Shown here in pieces: positions 17,173-26,445 of a DNA stretch of 64,000 bases (its first letter is position 1; the number at the start of each line of letters is the position of its first letter). A model generated the notes under the pieces. It worked only from the letters and a program-made list of their open reading frames with translations, did no database searches and had not been told where the DNA came from. The DNA comes from Nocardia vinacea NBRC 16497. GTDB taxonomy: Bacteria > Actinomycetota > Actinomycetes > Mycobacteriales > Mycobacteriaceae. The stretch spans positions 41,673 through 105,672 of the forward strand of contig NZ_BAGN01000078.1 in NCBI RefSeq assembly GCF_000308835.1, in the 5' to 3' direction. The translations under genes were made by a program, and so were the position numbers.

Positions 17173-17805
17173 TCACAGCTGGGGCTGCGGCGGTAATTCG
17201 CTGGATACCAGTTTCTGCGCCGAGCGCTTGTTCATACCGAACATCCGCAGCACATGCAGGGTCATCTCGTCGGTGAGCGCCCCGGCGTCGGCCTCGGGCC
17301 GGGCGTCCAATAGTTGCAGCAGTCCCAGCAGCGCCCCGCCCGCGGCCATCAGCGCCATATCCGGGTCCATCGGCTCGAACCGGCCCGCCTCCTGGGCGGC
17401 CGTGATGTCGCGGCGTGCCCGCGGGCCCAGGCCCTCGTCGCGCAGCAGCACCGATGTACCGGAATTCAGGATCACCCGCACGCCCTCCGGGATCTGGCGC
17501 TGCAACCGCCCGGTCATCCGGAAGCTCACCGCGAATACCTCGGCCGGATCGTCGTACATGGCGACGATCTCGTCGCGCATCTCGCTGTAGATCTGCAGTA
17601 CCGACCGCACGGCCTCGTCGAACAACTGCTCCTTGGACTGGAAATGGTTGTAGAACGAGCCGAATCCGACATCGGCGGCATCGGTGATCTCCTGGATGCT
17701 GACCGCGGATCGTCCCTCCGACAGGAACTTCCGCGCCGCCCCGATCAGCGCATTGCGCGTCCGCTCGCGCCGCCTGTCGATGCGGTTGCCCACCACACCC
17801 GTCAC
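17173..17805 (-). CDS. TetR/AcrR-family regulator
   Basis: 210 residues. N-terminal helix-turn-helix RTRNALIGAARKFLSEG...SIQEITDAADVGFGSFYNHFQSKEQLF is a standard TetR domain; the C-terminal half is a helical ligand domain. GTG start at 17805 after GAGGACAC. Its stop abuts the amidohydrolase stop (convergent) and its promoter faces metY. Two palindromes lie in the shared promoter, so self-control and control of metY are plausible. Whether it also controls the meta-cleavage operon is not shown: that promoter has a different palindrome. Confidence 0.85.
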   Translation of the reverse strand: MTGVVGNRIDRRRERTRNALIGAARKFLSEGRSAVSIQEITDAADVGFGSFYNHFQSKEQLFDEAVRSVLQIYSEMRDEIVAMYDDPAEVFAVSFRMTGRLQRQIPEGVRVILNSGTSVLLRDEGLGPRARRDITAAQEAGRFEPMDPDMALMAAGGALLGLLQLLDARPEADAGALTDEMTLHVLRMFGMNKRSAQKLVSSELPPQPQL

Positions 17806-17821
17806 CGTGTCCTCTTTCCCT

Positions 17822-17841
17822 CGATTCCGTTATCGGAATCG
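17822..17841. promoter_or_regulatory. palindromic operator (CGATTCCG/CGGAATCG)
   Basis: CGATTCCG - TTAT - CGGAATCG: perfect 8-bp arms, 17 bases from the TetR start codon. Likely binding site of that TetR protein. Confidence 0.6.
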
Positions 17842-17843
17842 TA

Positions 17844-17861
17844 TCTGATAAAAGGATCAGA
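17844..17861. promoter_or_regulatory. second palindrome in tetR-metY promoter
   Basis: TCTGAT - AAAAGG - ATCAGA: perfect 6-bp arms, immediately beside the first palindrome and 91 bp before metY. May bind a second regulator. Confidence 0.45.
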
Positions 17862-17951
17862 GTCGATTGCGAACCTGGTTTCCGGTGCTGATCGGGCCCG
17901 GATTCGGTTCCGGCTGAATGTAACTCTCGACGCCGTGCCGGGTGCTTCCTA

Positions 17952-19274
17952 GTGTCCGTTGATGTGACCACCAGCGACCAGACCCAGGCCGACCCGAGCG
18001 CCGACTGGAGCTTCGAGACCAAGCAGATCCATGTCGGACAGGCGCCGGACGGCACGACCAATGCCCGCGCCCTGCCGATCTACCAGACCACCTCCTACAC
18101 CTTCCGGGATACCGCGCACGCTGCGGCGCTGTTCGGTCTCGCCGAGCCGGGCAATATCTACACCCGCATCATGAACCCGACCCAGGATGCCGTGGAGCAG
18201 CGCATCGCGGCGTTGGAGGGCGGTGTCGCGGCGCTGCTGCTGGCCTCCGGACAGGCCGCGGAGACCTTCGCGATCCTCAATATCGCCGGTGCGGGCGATC
18301 ACATCGTGTCCAGCCCGCGGCTGTACGGCGGCACCTATAACCTGTTTCGCTACTCGCTGCCCAAACTGGGCATCGAGGTCAGCTTCGTCGACGATCCAGA
18401 TGATCTGGACCAGTGGCGCGCGGCGATCCGGCCGAATACCAAGGCGCTGTACGGCGAAACGATCTCCAACCCGCAGAACCACATCTTCGACATTCCCGGC
18501 ATCGCTGAAATCGCCCATGCCGCAGGCGTTCCGCTGATCCTCGACAACACCGTCGCGACGCCGTATCTGATCCAGCCGCTCGCCCACGGCGCCGATATCG
18601 TGGTGCATTCGGCGACAAAGTATCTGGGCGGCCACGGTGCGGCCATCGCGGGCGTGATCGTCGACGGCGGCACCTTCGATTGGACCGGCGGCCGCTTTCC
18701 TGGCTTCACCACGCCGGACCCGAGCTACCACGGTGTGGTGTACGCCGATCTCGGTGCTCCCGCCTATGCCCTCAAGGCCAGGGTGCAACTGCTGCGCGAT
18801 CTCGGCTCGGCCGTCTCGCCGTTCAATGCCTTCCTGATCAGCCAGGGTCTGGAGACGCTGAGTCTGCGGATCGAACGGCATGTGCAGAATGCCAAGGCAG
18901 TGGCGGACTTCCTCGCGGCCCGTCCGGAGGTGACCTCGGTGTCCTACGCCGGGCTGCAGTCCTCCCCGTGGTACGAACGCGGGCGCACCCTCGCGCCCAA
19001 GGGCGTCGGCGCGGTGATCGGCTTCGAATTGGCCGGTGGGGTCGATGCGGGTAAGCGTTTCGTCGAGGCGCTCACGCTGCACAGCCACGTCGCCAATATC
19101 GGCGATGTGCGTTCGCTGGTAATCCATCCGGCCTCGACCACCCATTCCCAGCTGACTCCGGAAGAGCAATTGGCGGCCGGTGTCACCCCGGGCCTGGTCC
19201 GTCTCGCGGTCGGCATCGAGGGGATCGACGATATCCTCGCCGATCTCCGCACCGGATTCACTGCCGCGCAGTAG
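17952..19274 (+). CDS. metY: O-acetylhomoserine sulfhydrylase / aminocarboxypropyltransferase
   Basis: 440 residues, PLP enzyme of the Cys/Met metabolism family; makes homocysteine from O-acetylhomoserine and sulfide (or methionine from methanethiol). Seen: TKQIHVGQAPDGTTNARALP and YQTTSYTF at the N-terminus, IYTRIMNPTQDAVEQRIAALEGG, LDNTVATPYLIQPLAHGAD, and the PLP lysine in HSATKYLGGHG (about K222). GTG start at 17952. The ABC-transporter ATPase begins five bases after the stop, so metY is the first gene of a sulfonate-import operon, suggesting that released inorganic sulfur is fixed directly here. Confidence 0.92.
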   Translation: MSVDVTTSDQTQADPSADWSFETKQIHVGQAPDGTTNARALPIYQTTSYTFRDTAHAAALFGLAEPGNIYTRIMNPTQDAVEQRIAALEGGVAALLLASGQAAETFAILNIAGAGDHIVSSPRLYGGTYNLFRYSLPKLGIEVSFVDDPDDLDQWRAAIRPNTKALYGETISNPQNHIFDIPGIAEIAHAAGVPLILDNTVATPYLIQPLAHGADIVVHSATKYLGGHGAAIAGVIVDGGTFDWTGGRFPGFTTPDPSYHGVVYADLGAPAYALKARVQLLRDLGSAVSPFNAFLISQGLETLSLRIERHVQNAKAVADFLAARPEVTSVSYAGLQSSPWYERGRTLAPKGVGAVIGFELAGGVDAGKRFVEALTLHSHVANIGDVRSLVIHPASTTHSQLTPEEQLAAGVTPGLVRLAVGIEGIDDILADLRTGFTAAQ

Positions 19275-19279
19275 TCGAC

Positions 19280-20071
19280 GTGTCACCCACTGCCAGTCGT
19301 GCCGCCGGGGTCGCATTGCGCGGCCTCGGCCGCAGTTTCGGCGCCCATACCGTCCTGCGCGATATCGACTTGCAGATCGCGCCGGGTGAGGTGATCGCGC
19401 TGGTCGGTCCGTCCGGCAGTGGGAAATCGACACTGCTGCGGGTCATCGCCGGGTTGGACGAGCCGACCGAGGGCGAGGTCGTGCTGGACGGTCGGCCGAT
19501 GCGCGGCATCGACCCGCGCTGCGCGGTGGTTTTCCAGGAGCCGCGGTTGCTGCCGTGGCGCAACCTCGCGGGCAACGTCGCATTGGGTCTGCCACCGACC
19601 ATCTCGCGGGCCGAAGGCGAGGCCGAGGTGCGGCGCGGGCTCGAGATCGTCGGCCTGGCCGGATTCGAGGGACATCGGCCGCGACAGGTGTCCGGGGGGA
19701 TGGCGCAGCGAACGGCATTGGCCCGTGCGCTGGTTCGGCATCCGGGTGTGCTGCTGCTCGACGAGCCGTTCGCGGCGCTGGATGCGCTGACCAGGCTGCG
19801 AATGCAGGACCTGCTCGACGAGGTGCAGCGCGCCGCGGGCATCACGGTTGTACTCGTCACCCATGATGTGGACGAGGCGTTGCGCCTGGCCGACCGTGTT
19901 GTCGTACTCGAAACCATCAGTGGTGAAACGGGTTTCACAATCGGCGCGGCGCTGGAGGTATCCGCCGATCGGCCTCGTGACGATACCGACCCACAGTTGG
20001 CCGCACTGCGGCTCGACCTACTCGAACGACTCGGCGTTGCACGCCGCGCCCCCGTCAAGGAGACACTCTGA
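19280..20071 (+). CDS. sulfonate/nitrate/taurine-type ABC importer, ATP-binding protein
   Basis: 263 residues, SsuB/TauB-type ATPase. Walker A GPSGSGKSTLLRVIAG, Q-loop VVFQEPRLLPWRN, signature VSGGMAQRTALARAL, Walker B VLLLDEPFAALD, switch His in VTHDVDEAL. GTG start at 19280 five bases after metY; its TGA overlaps the lipoprotein ATG. Forms the importer with the next two genes. Confidence 0.9.
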   Translation: MSPTASRAAGVALRGLGRSFGAHTVLRDIDLQIAPGEVIALVGPSGSGKSTLLRVIAGLDEPTEGEVVLDGRPMRGIDPRCAVVFQEPRLLPWRNLAGNVALGLPPTISRAEGEAEVRRGLEIVGLAGFEGHRPRQVSGGMAQRTALARALVRHPGVLLLDEPFAALDALTRLRMQDLLDEVQRAAGITVVLVTHDVDEALRLADRVVVLETISGETGFTIGAALEVSADRPRDDTDPQLAALRLDLLERLGVARRAPVKETL

Positions 20072-21048
20072 TGCGACGACCGATCATCGTCCTGGCAGCA
20101 GTCGCGGCGACTGTGGTGACGCTGCTTTCGGGTTGCGCGGAGGGCGAAAAGTCCGGCGCGGCCGGGGCGGATGAGGTGCGGCTGGACTACGCCTACTACA
20201 ACCCGCTGAGCCTGGTCATCCGGGACCAGCATCTGCTGGAGAAGTCCGGTGCCAAGGTGACCTGGGTGTTCTCCGCGGGCAGCAATAAGGCCAATGAAAG
20301 CCTGCGCGCCAATGCGATCGATGTGAATTCGACCGCAGGTTCGGCCGCGCTGCAGGCGAAGGCCAATGGCACACCGCTGCAAAGCATTTCGGTCTACAGC
20401 AAGCCGGAGTGGACCGCACTGGTCGTCGCGAAGGATTCGCCCATCACCTCGGTGGCCGAGCTGAAGGGGAAGAAGATCGCGGCGACGAAGGGCACCGACG
20501 CTTATTTCACACTGCTGCAAGCACTTCAGACGGCCGGTCTCACCGCCAAGGATGTGGAAGTGACCAACCTGCAGCACGCCGACGGCAAGACCGCACTCGA
20601 ACGCGGTGATGTCGACGCATGGGCGGGTTTGGATCCCTATATGGCGCAGACCCGTCAGGAGCAGGGTTCGCGATTGCTGTACCGCAACGCCAACTTCCAG
20701 ACCTACGGCGTACTCAATGCCCGCGCGGATTTCATCGCACAGCATCCTGATCGGGTCCAGGCCGTGGTCAATGCCTACGAGCAGGCGAGGGTTTGGGCGC
20801 TGGATCATCCGAACGAACTCGCGCAGCTGCTGGCGACGGAGTCGAAGACCTCCCTCGATGTCGCCAAGGAGACGCTCGAGCGCACCGTGCTGAAGGTCGA
20901 TCCGGTGCCGGGCGAGGCCCAGCGTGCGGTGCTCACCCCGATCGTGCCGATTATCGTGGCCGACGGTGACGTGCGATCGAAGGAAGCCGCCGAGACCGCA
21001 CTCGGCGCACTCTTCGAGCCGAAATTCGCACAGCAGGCCCTTCGGTGA
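20071..21048 (+). CDS. ABC importer substrate-binding lipoprotein, sulfonate type
   Basis: 325 residues, SsuA/TauA-like periplasmic-binding fold anchored as a lipoprotein: signal MRRPIIVLAAVAATVVTLLSGC with lipobox LLSGC. Seen: a first lobe with GSNKANESLRANAIDVNSTA, a hinge KGKKIAATKGTDAYFTLLQA, and second-lobe segments GDVDAWAGLDPYMAQTR and NARADFIAQHPDRVQAVVNAYEQAR. These are typical for binding proteins of alkanesulfonates and related organosulfur compounds. The ligand is not readable; position after metY supports sulfur. Confidence 0.88.
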   Translation: MRRPIIVLAAVAATVVTLLSGCAEGEKSGAAGADEVRLDYAYYNPLSLVIRDQHLLEKSGAKVTWVFSAGSNKANESLRANAIDVNSTAGSAALQAKANGTPLQSISVYSKPEWTALVVAKDSPITSVAELKGKKIAATKGTDAYFTLLQALQTAGLTAKDVEVTNLQHADGKTALERGDVDAWAGLDPYMAQTRQEQGSRLLYRNANFQTYGVLNARADFIAQHPDRVQAVVNAYEQARVWALDHPNELAQLLATESKTSLDVAKETLERTVLKVDPVPGEAQRAVLTPIVPIIVADGDVRSKEAAETALGALFEPKFAQQALR

Positions 21049-21836
21049 CGGTGACCCCGACCGCGCCGCCGCGTGCTGTGCGCCGGATTCGTTGGGACCG
21101 AGTGGCGCTCGGACTGGTCGTGCCCGTGCTGCTGCTATTGCTGTGGCAAGGGGTGACCTCGGCCGGACTGTATTCGTCGAGTCAGCTCGCGCCGCCCGCG
21201 GATGTGCTTGCCGCACTGCGGGAATTGCTACAGCGCGACGAACTGTGGAGCCATCTGGCGATCAGCATCCAGCGGGTACTGCTCGGATTCGCCAGTGGGG
21301 CACTCATCGCACTGGTGCTCGGCGCGGTGGTCGGACTGTTCGATATCGCCCGCGTGCTGCTGGCGCCGACCGTCGGATTGTTTCGCACGGTGCCGTCGCT
21401 GGCGTGGGTACCGCTGCTGCTGTTGTGGCTCGGCATCGGCGAGGAGCCGAAGATCGTGCTGGTGGCCATCGGTGCGTTCTTCCCGATCTGTACGACGACG
21501 GCTTCGGCTCTGGCACAGGTCGATCCGCACCTGACCGAACTCGGCCGGGCGTATGGACTTCGCCGGGCCGCGCTGTTGTTCTCGATCCAATTGCCCGCGG
21601 TGGCACCGGCGGTCGTCAACGGTCTGCGCCTCGGCCTGGCGAACGGCTGGCTGTTCCTGGTAGCGGCCGAGCTGATCGCCTCGTCGAAGGGACTCGGATT
21701 CCTGCTGATCGACAGCCAGAACAGCGGCCGCACCGACATCATGCTGCTGGCCATCGTGCTGCTGGCCTTGCTCGGCAAGATCAGCGACACCGTATTCGCC
21801 ATCGCGGAAACGAAATTGATCGACAGCCGGTTCTGA
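21045..21836 (+). CDS. ABC importer permease, sulfonate type
   Basis: 263 residues, SsuC/TauC-like permease with about six membrane helices. Seen: LVVPVLLLLLWQGVTSAGLYSS at the N-terminus, FRTVPSLAWVPLLLLWLGIGEEPKI, and the EAA-loop stretch ELGRAYGLRRAALLFSIQLPAV. GTG start overlaps the binding-protein stop (GTGA). Its stop lies three bases before the stop of the convergent monooxygenase gene. A second, frameshifted homologue is at 32.0 kb. Confidence 0.9.
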   Translation: MTVTPTAPPRAVRRIRWDRVALGLVVPVLLLLLWQGVTSAGLYSSSQLAPPADVLAALRELLQRDELWSHLAISIQRVLLGFASGALIALVLGAVVGLFDIARVLLAPTVGLFRTVPSLAWVPLLLLWLGIGEEPKIVLVAIGAFFPICTTTASALAQVDPHLTELGRAYGLRRAALLFSIQLPAVAPAVVNGLRLGLANGWLFLVAAELIASSKGLGFLLIDSQNSGRTDIMLLAIVLLALLGKISDTVFAIAETKLIDSRF

Positions 21837-21839
21837 AAG

Positions 21840-23556
21840 TCAGGCGTGCGCGCCGCGGATGCGGTCGACGATGGGAAGCGGGTCGGTCGGGGCGGCGTTG
21901 CCGCGCCACGCGACGTGTTGGTCGGGCCTGATCAGCACGAGGTCGCGCTCGTAGAGCGCACGGGCGTGGTCGTCGCGGATATCGACCACGTCGAGGGGAA
22001 ACGCCGCGCGCAGCTGCGGCGTCCACGAGTCCGGTGACATCGTGTTCGGCGAAGCGCAGCAGGGTGAAGCCGTGGCCCAGCAGGTCGAAGATCGCGCGGT
22101 CGTCCGCGAGGTACACACTCGGTGGTCTGGTGCCGGGCCAAGTGCTCGGTACGTATTCGTCCATCCGCTGCGGCGGCGCGTGCCCCTCGGGATCCCGGCA
22201 GACGATGGGGGAGTCTTCGTAGCGGTAGTCGAGTTCGATGCCGAGGGCTTCGTTCTCCAGGTTGCCCAGGTCGCTGATCTCGCGGCCGAGTTCGCGCCGG
22301 GTGCGTTCGCCGAACCAGCGTTCGCTGTGCATGTTGGTCCAGTCGCTGGTCATGATGGCGCCCCGGACCGCGCTGTGCCTGGCCGAGGCCGCGCGGTTGC
22401 GCAGCGCTACGGCGCGTCGCTCGTGCTCGTAGGCCGTGAGCAGGCCGGGGCCACCCCAGCCGTGCAGCTGTGCGGCGAGGACCCAGCCGAGTCCTACCGC
22501 GTCGCCGACTCCGGTATTCATGCCGTAGCCCCCGGTGGGCACGACTTGGTGGACGGCATCGCCGGCGAGCCAGACCCGTCCGCGTCCGAAGGAATCGGCG
22601 ACGGTCAGGCGTGGGGTCCAGAAATTGGCGACCAGGATTTCGATGTCGAAGCGTCGGCCGAATCGTTCGAAGACGAACTCGCGCGGGTCGATCTTGTCGG
22701 CGTCGGTGCCGATGCCGAGGGGCGCCTGCAGGGTGAAGGTGTCGCGGTCGTTCTGCGAGATGATGGTCCAGCCTTCGGGGGACTGGAGGTGCCAGACGGT
22801 GCCGAAGCGGGTGCGGATCTCGGTATCGGTGGTCGTGAAGTGCACGAGGTAGAACCGGCCGTCCATGGGGCGCTGTCCGGTGGCGCGGAATGCGCGGATC
22901 GAGCTCTTGATGGTTCGTCCCGGGCCGAGCTCTTTGACGAGGAGTTTGCGGAGATCGATCTCGTCGAGTCCGATACCGAGTTGCCTCCGGGTGCGGCTGC
23001 CTGCGCCGTCGCAGCCCACGAGATATTGCGCGCGGACGGTGCGCGATTGCCCGGTCTCCCCGGATACCAGACGCGCGGTGACACCGTCGGCGTCCTCGGT
23101 GAAACTGTTCAGTGCCCAGCCGTAGTGGATGTGTGCGTTGACTCGGGTGTCGAGCTGTTCGCGCAGCGCGGGTTCGAGGATCACCTGGGATACGCGCATG
23201 GCGGGTTCCAGCGGGAGGCTGCCGTCATTGCGCTCGCGGATGAGCCGGAATTGTTCGGCGACGCTGGCATATTCGAAGCGCGCCAGCTCCCAGCCGACCG
23301 CATTGGTGACCCAGGTGACCCTGGTCCTGGAGTCGTCCGGAATCGCGACCTTGCGCAGTTCGTCGGCGACACCCAACCGCCGGTACAACTCCATGCTGCG
23401 GCCATTGGTGATGTCCATTTTCGGATGCCGGGTGCTGGTGGCATTGCGTTCCACGACGACGGTGTCGACACCGTGGCGATCCAGTTCGAGCGCGAGCGTC
23501 AGACCTACCGGACCGGCGCCGACCACCAGTACTGAGGTTGTTTCGGCGGGGGTCAT
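21840..23556 (-). pseudogene. FAD-dependent aromatic/organic monooxygenase, frameshifted near the C-terminus
   Basis: Class A flavoprotein monooxygenase. Seen: SVLVVGAGPVGLTLALELDRHGV, YLVGCDGAGSRTRRQLGI, GRVWLAGDAVHQVVPTGGYGMNTG, and a thioredoxin-like C-terminal domain. In the run at 21994-22003 (minus strand GGCGTTTCCCCTC) one extra base shifts the frame: LVDAAAARGV then continues in the other frame as PLDVVDIRDDHARALYERDLVLIRPDQHVAWRGN to a stop at 21840. Repaired length is 571 residues. Unrepaired, the last 50 residues are replaced by about 70 Arg/Pro-rich ones. ATG at 23556 after AAAGGA. Divergent from a TetR gene with a palindrome between, so probably TetR-controlled. Confidence 0.78.
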
Positions 23557-23608
23557 CGCGCCGTCCTTTCCGGATCTCTCCAGCCACTCCGATGTGCCAC
23601 GCACCACA

Positions 23609-23626
23609 TTGAACACTTCTGTTCAA
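23609..23626. promoter_or_regulatory. TetR operator between monooxygenase and tetR
   Basis: TTGAACA - CTTC - TGTTCAA: perfect 7-bp arms, between the divergent starts at 23556 and 23717. Probable binding site of the TetR protein encoded at 23717; placed 53 bp before the monooxygenase start. Confidence 0.65.
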
Positions 23627-23716
23627 TTTGTGTCAACAATGATCTGTTTGGATCGCTATTGACTCATTCGAAACGTGCTCGTAGCTTGGTGTGGAACTCC
23701 AGGAAGGAGATGCCGG

Positions 23717-24325
23717 GTGAATGCGACCGAGAAGCGGATCAATGCGGCTGCGATGCGGCTGTTCGCTGCGCGGGGCAGCGCGGATCTGACGATCAGCGAG
23801 CTGGCCACTGAGGCGGGCGTCGCCCGCGGCACGCTGTATCGCAATGTCGAATCCATCGAGCAGCTCTTCGATCGGGTGCGGGCGCAACTCGCATTCGATA
23901 TCCACGATGCGAACGCTCGGGTCATGGACGCCCACTGTGACATCGATCCGCCGCTCCGGATGGCCACCGGGATCCGCCTGCTGGTGCGCCGGGCCCACGA
24001 GAATCCAGCGATGGGACGCTTCCTGGTCCGGTTCGGCATGACCGACGAATCCCTGCGCGAGGTGCTCGGCGGTCCGCCGATGCGCGATATCGAGAAGGGC
24101 ATCGAGAGCGACCGCTACACCGTCTCACCGGGTATGGCGCTGAGCGTGGCCGCGATGGTCACGGGTGCGGTGGTCAGCGCGATGTGGATGGTGCTCGAAG
24201 GGCATCAGGCCTGGCGCGATGCCGGCGCCGGTGCGGCCGAACTGGTGCTGTGCGCGCTGGGGGTGCCGCGCGAGGAGGCGCGACAGATAGTCGGCGCGCC
24301 ACTGCCTGATCTTCCCGAACTCTGA
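23717..24325 (+). CDS. TetR/AcrR-family regulator
   Basis: 202 residues. HTH region KRINAAAMRLFAARGSADLTISELATEAGVARGTLYRNVESIEQLF, then a helical ligand-binding domain. GTG start at 23717 with AGGAAGGAGA upstream; a start at 23675 would add 14 residues without a ribosome binding site. It faces the FAD monooxygenase with one clean palindrome between them, the usual layout for a TetR repressor and its target. Confidence 0.86.
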   Translation: MNATEKRINAAAMRLFAARGSADLTISELATEAGVARGTLYRNVESIEQLFDRVRAQLAFDIHDANARVMDAHCDIDPPLRMATGIRLLVRRAHENPAMGRFLVRFGMTDESLREVLGGPPMRDIEKGIESDRYTVSPGMALSVAAMVTGAVVSAMWMVLEGHQAWRDAGAGAAELVLCALGVPREEARQIVGAPLPDLPEL

Positions 24326-24335
24326 CCGATTCCAT

Positions 24336-24350
24336 TCGAGCTGATCGCAA
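24336..24350 (+). promoter_or_regulatory. shared 15-bp box upstream of LLM gene (copy 1)
   Basis: TCGAGCTGATCGCAA, 40 bp before the monooxygenase at 24390. It matches 14 of 15 positions with a box at 26582-26596 before another monooxygenase of the same class. The bases after it (GCAAACCTG) resemble GCGAACCTG at 17869-17877 before metY. Confidence 0.35.
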
Positions 24351-24389
24351 ACCTGTTCTGCGGGAGCGGGATACGGTTGTCTCGAGCAA

Positions 24390-25685
24390 ATGAGCTCTGC
24401 ACGACGTCGGGCGTTGAAAACAGTTACCGGAGTCAGCGGCGCGGTGAGTGTCTATGCGGCCGCGATCGATCCGCACGAATCGACGGTCGCGTCCTCGATC
24501 GAGATTGCGAAGATCGCCGAGGCCAATAAGTTCGACGCACTGTTCGCCGCCGACCTGCTGAGCTTCGGCGCGCAGGGTGCGATCGGCGCGCAGGAGCCGC
24601 TGATCTTCCTGTCCGCATTGAGTGCGGTGACCTCGCACGTCGGCTTGATCGCCACCGTGACCAGCACCTTCCACCACCCGTACAATCTCGCCCGGCTGTT
24701 CGGAACGCTCGACCATGTGAGCAATGGCCGCGCCGCCTGGAATGTCGTCACGTCCTCGGTGGGTGAGGAGAACTACGGCGATCAGGATCTGCCGAGCCCG
24801 GAGGAGCGGTATGCGCGAGCGACCGAATCACTCGAGGTCGTCAACGCGCTGTTCGACAGCTGGGAACCGGGGGCGCTGACCCCCGACGGAAACGGCGGGG
24901 CGGTCCTCGACGCGACCAAGGTGCGCCCGATCGAGTATGCGGGGCAATACTTCACGGTGCGGGGGCCGCTCAATATCCCGCCGTTGCCCCAGCGTCGCCC
25001 GGTCCAATTCCAGGCCGGTCAATCGGCGGGCGGTATCGAGCTCGGCGCACGGTTCGCCGAGGTGGTCTTCACCTCGCTGCCGACGCTCGAAGATGCGGTG
25101 ACATATACCAAGACGATTCGCGCCCGCGCGGCGGAACTCGGTCGCGCACAATGCCTACCGCTGATCATGAGTTCGTTCCATGCGACTTATGGGGCGACGG
25201 AGGAGGAGGCGAGCCGGTTGGTCCGCGAGGCGGCCGAAGCGACCGACTTCGAGGCGGGCCGAATCCAATTGGCGGATATGTTCGGCGGCGGTATCGATCT
25301 CTCGGAACTGCCGCTGGATCGGCCTCTACCGGAAACGATACTGCCCGAGCTCAATTCGGTGAACCGCCGTCGCGGGCGGGTGGAGATCTTCACCAAGCTG
25401 GCGGCATCGGGTCGCACGCTGCGTGAGCTGATCGTCGCTGCGAAGGATACCGGGCACTGGGCGGCTGCCGGCACGCCGGAACGATTGGCCGATGCTATCG
25501 AAGAGCGTTATCGCGCAGGGGTTCTCGACGTCATTTCGTTGGGTGGTCTGGCCGATTCCCGAACTCGGGACTTTGTCACCAATGGACTGCTGCCCGAATT
25601 GCGCCGCCGGGGAATCGTCGGAAACGACTATGTCGGTGGCACTTTCCGCGAAAACCTGGAACTTCCTCCGCTACCCGAGCGCTGA
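24390..25685 (+). CDS. LLM-class flavin-dependent monooxygenase (NtaA/SnaA/DszA family)
   Basis: 431 residues, bacterial luciferase-like (beta/alpha)8 monooxygenase using reduced FMN from a partner reductase; relatives oxidise nitrilotriacetate, dibenzothiophene sulfone and alkyl sulfones. Seen: IAKIAEANKFDALFAADLL, TVTSTFHHPYNLARLFGTLDHVSNGRAAWNVVTS (the family core), YFTVRGPLNIPPLPQRRPVQFQAGQS. The first 30 residues differ from relatives, which usually carry a histidine/WR.P element here; the start may be atypical or the N-terminus rearranged. Located among sulfonate transport genes, so C-S bond cleavage is a reasonable guess. Confidence 0.82.
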   Translation: MSSARRRALKTVTGVSGAVSVYAAAIDPHESTVASSIEIAKIAEANKFDALFAADLLSFGAQGAIGAQEPLIFLSALSAVTSHVGLIATVTSTFHHPYNLARLFGTLDHVSNGRAAWNVVTSSVGEENYGDQDLPSPEERYARATESLEVVNALFDSWEPGALTPDGNGGAVLDATKVRPIEYAGQYFTVRGPLNIPPLPQRRPVQFQAGQSAGGIELGARFAEVVFTSLPTLEDAVTYTKTIRARAAELGRAQCLPLIMSSFHATYGATEEEASRLVREAAEATDFEAGRIQLADMFGGGIDLSELPLDRPLPETILPELNSVNRRRGRVEIFTKLAASGRTLRELIVAAKDTGHWAAAGTPERLADAIEERYRAGVLDVISLGGLADSRTRDFVTNGLLPELRRRGIVGNDYVGGTFRENLELPPLPER

Positions 25686-25707
25686 CTGCACGGACTGATT
25701 TCGGCGG

Positions 25708-26445
25708 CTAGTTCGGCGTCGATGCGGAGCCGGTGGACGATGGTGCCTGCACGATCGTCAACAACGAACGCTTGCGCAGGGTGAATCCCAACGTCTCGTA
25801 CAAACTGATCGCCGTCGCGTTGTGCGCGACGGCGTGCAGGAACGGTGTCTCGCCGCGCGCCCGGATCCTCGCGCCGACCGCACGGGTCAGCCGGGAGGCG
25901 AAGCCGCGGCCGCGGAATTCGGCATCGGTGCACACCGCGCTGATCTCGGTCCAGCCCGGCGGGTGCAGGCGCTCACCCGCCATCGCGACCAGCCTGCCGT
26001 CCACCCGAATCCCTAGGTAGGTGCCCATTTCGATGGTCCGAGGCGCATACGGGCCGGGTTCGGTGCGGGCGATCAGCTCCAGAATCTCCGGCACATCGGC
26101 GGCGGTGAGTACCTCGAGCTCCGGATCGTGGGCAACGCGTAGCGCGGTGCCGTCCATTTGCACCGAACCGAATTCGTTCAGGACGGTCCAGCCCTCCGGC
26201 GGCACATGGCCGTAGCCGCGCAGTGCGGTGCTGCCACCCGGTCCGAGCAGGGTGGCCAGATCGGCCCAGTCCTGTTCGTCCAGTACGGGTGGATGGCCGA
26301 TGAACCTGGCGACGTCCGGGTCGTAGCGGCCGATGCGGCCCACCCAGCCGGCGAAGCGGCGGTGCTCGCCGCGCAGCGATGCCCGCACCGGATCGTCGAG
26401 CGGGTGCAGTGGGGTATCGACGTCGATGGTCGACTCGGTGGTCAT
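25708..26445 (-). CDS. GNAT-family N-acetyltransferase
   Basis: 245 residues. The C-terminal half is a GNAT domain: AVCTDAEFRGRGFASRLTRAVGARIRARG is the acetyl-CoA pyrophosphate loop (RGRGFAS), then FLHAVAHNATAISLYETLGFTLRKR, the usual end of FR47-like acetyltransferases. The N-terminal 110 residues (DDPVRASLRGEHRRFA ... GPGGSTALRGYGHVPPEGW) form a second, less conserved part. ATG at 26445 after GGAGGAG; an upstream ATG at 26508 is less likely. Substrate unknown. Single gene convergent with one LLM gene and divergent from the next. Confidence 0.85.
   Translation of the reverse strand: MTTESTIDVDTPLHPLDDPVRASLRGEHRRFAGWVGRIGRYDPDVARFIGHPPVLDEQDWADLATLLGPGGSTALRGYGHVPPEGWTVLNEFGSVQMDGTALRVAHDPELEVLTAADVPEILELIARTEPGPYAPRTIEMGTYLGIRVDGRLVAMAGERLHPPGWTEISAVCTDAEFRGRGFASRLTRAVGARIRARGETPFLHAVAHNATAISLYETLGFTLRKRSLLTIVQAPSSTGSASTPN

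Noticed and set aside
19258..21216. Open frame of about 650 codons on the minus strand opposite the sulfonate importer
   Set aside because: Arg/Ser/Gly-rich product without family motifs; mirrors the codon positions of intact plus-strand genes in high-GC DNA.
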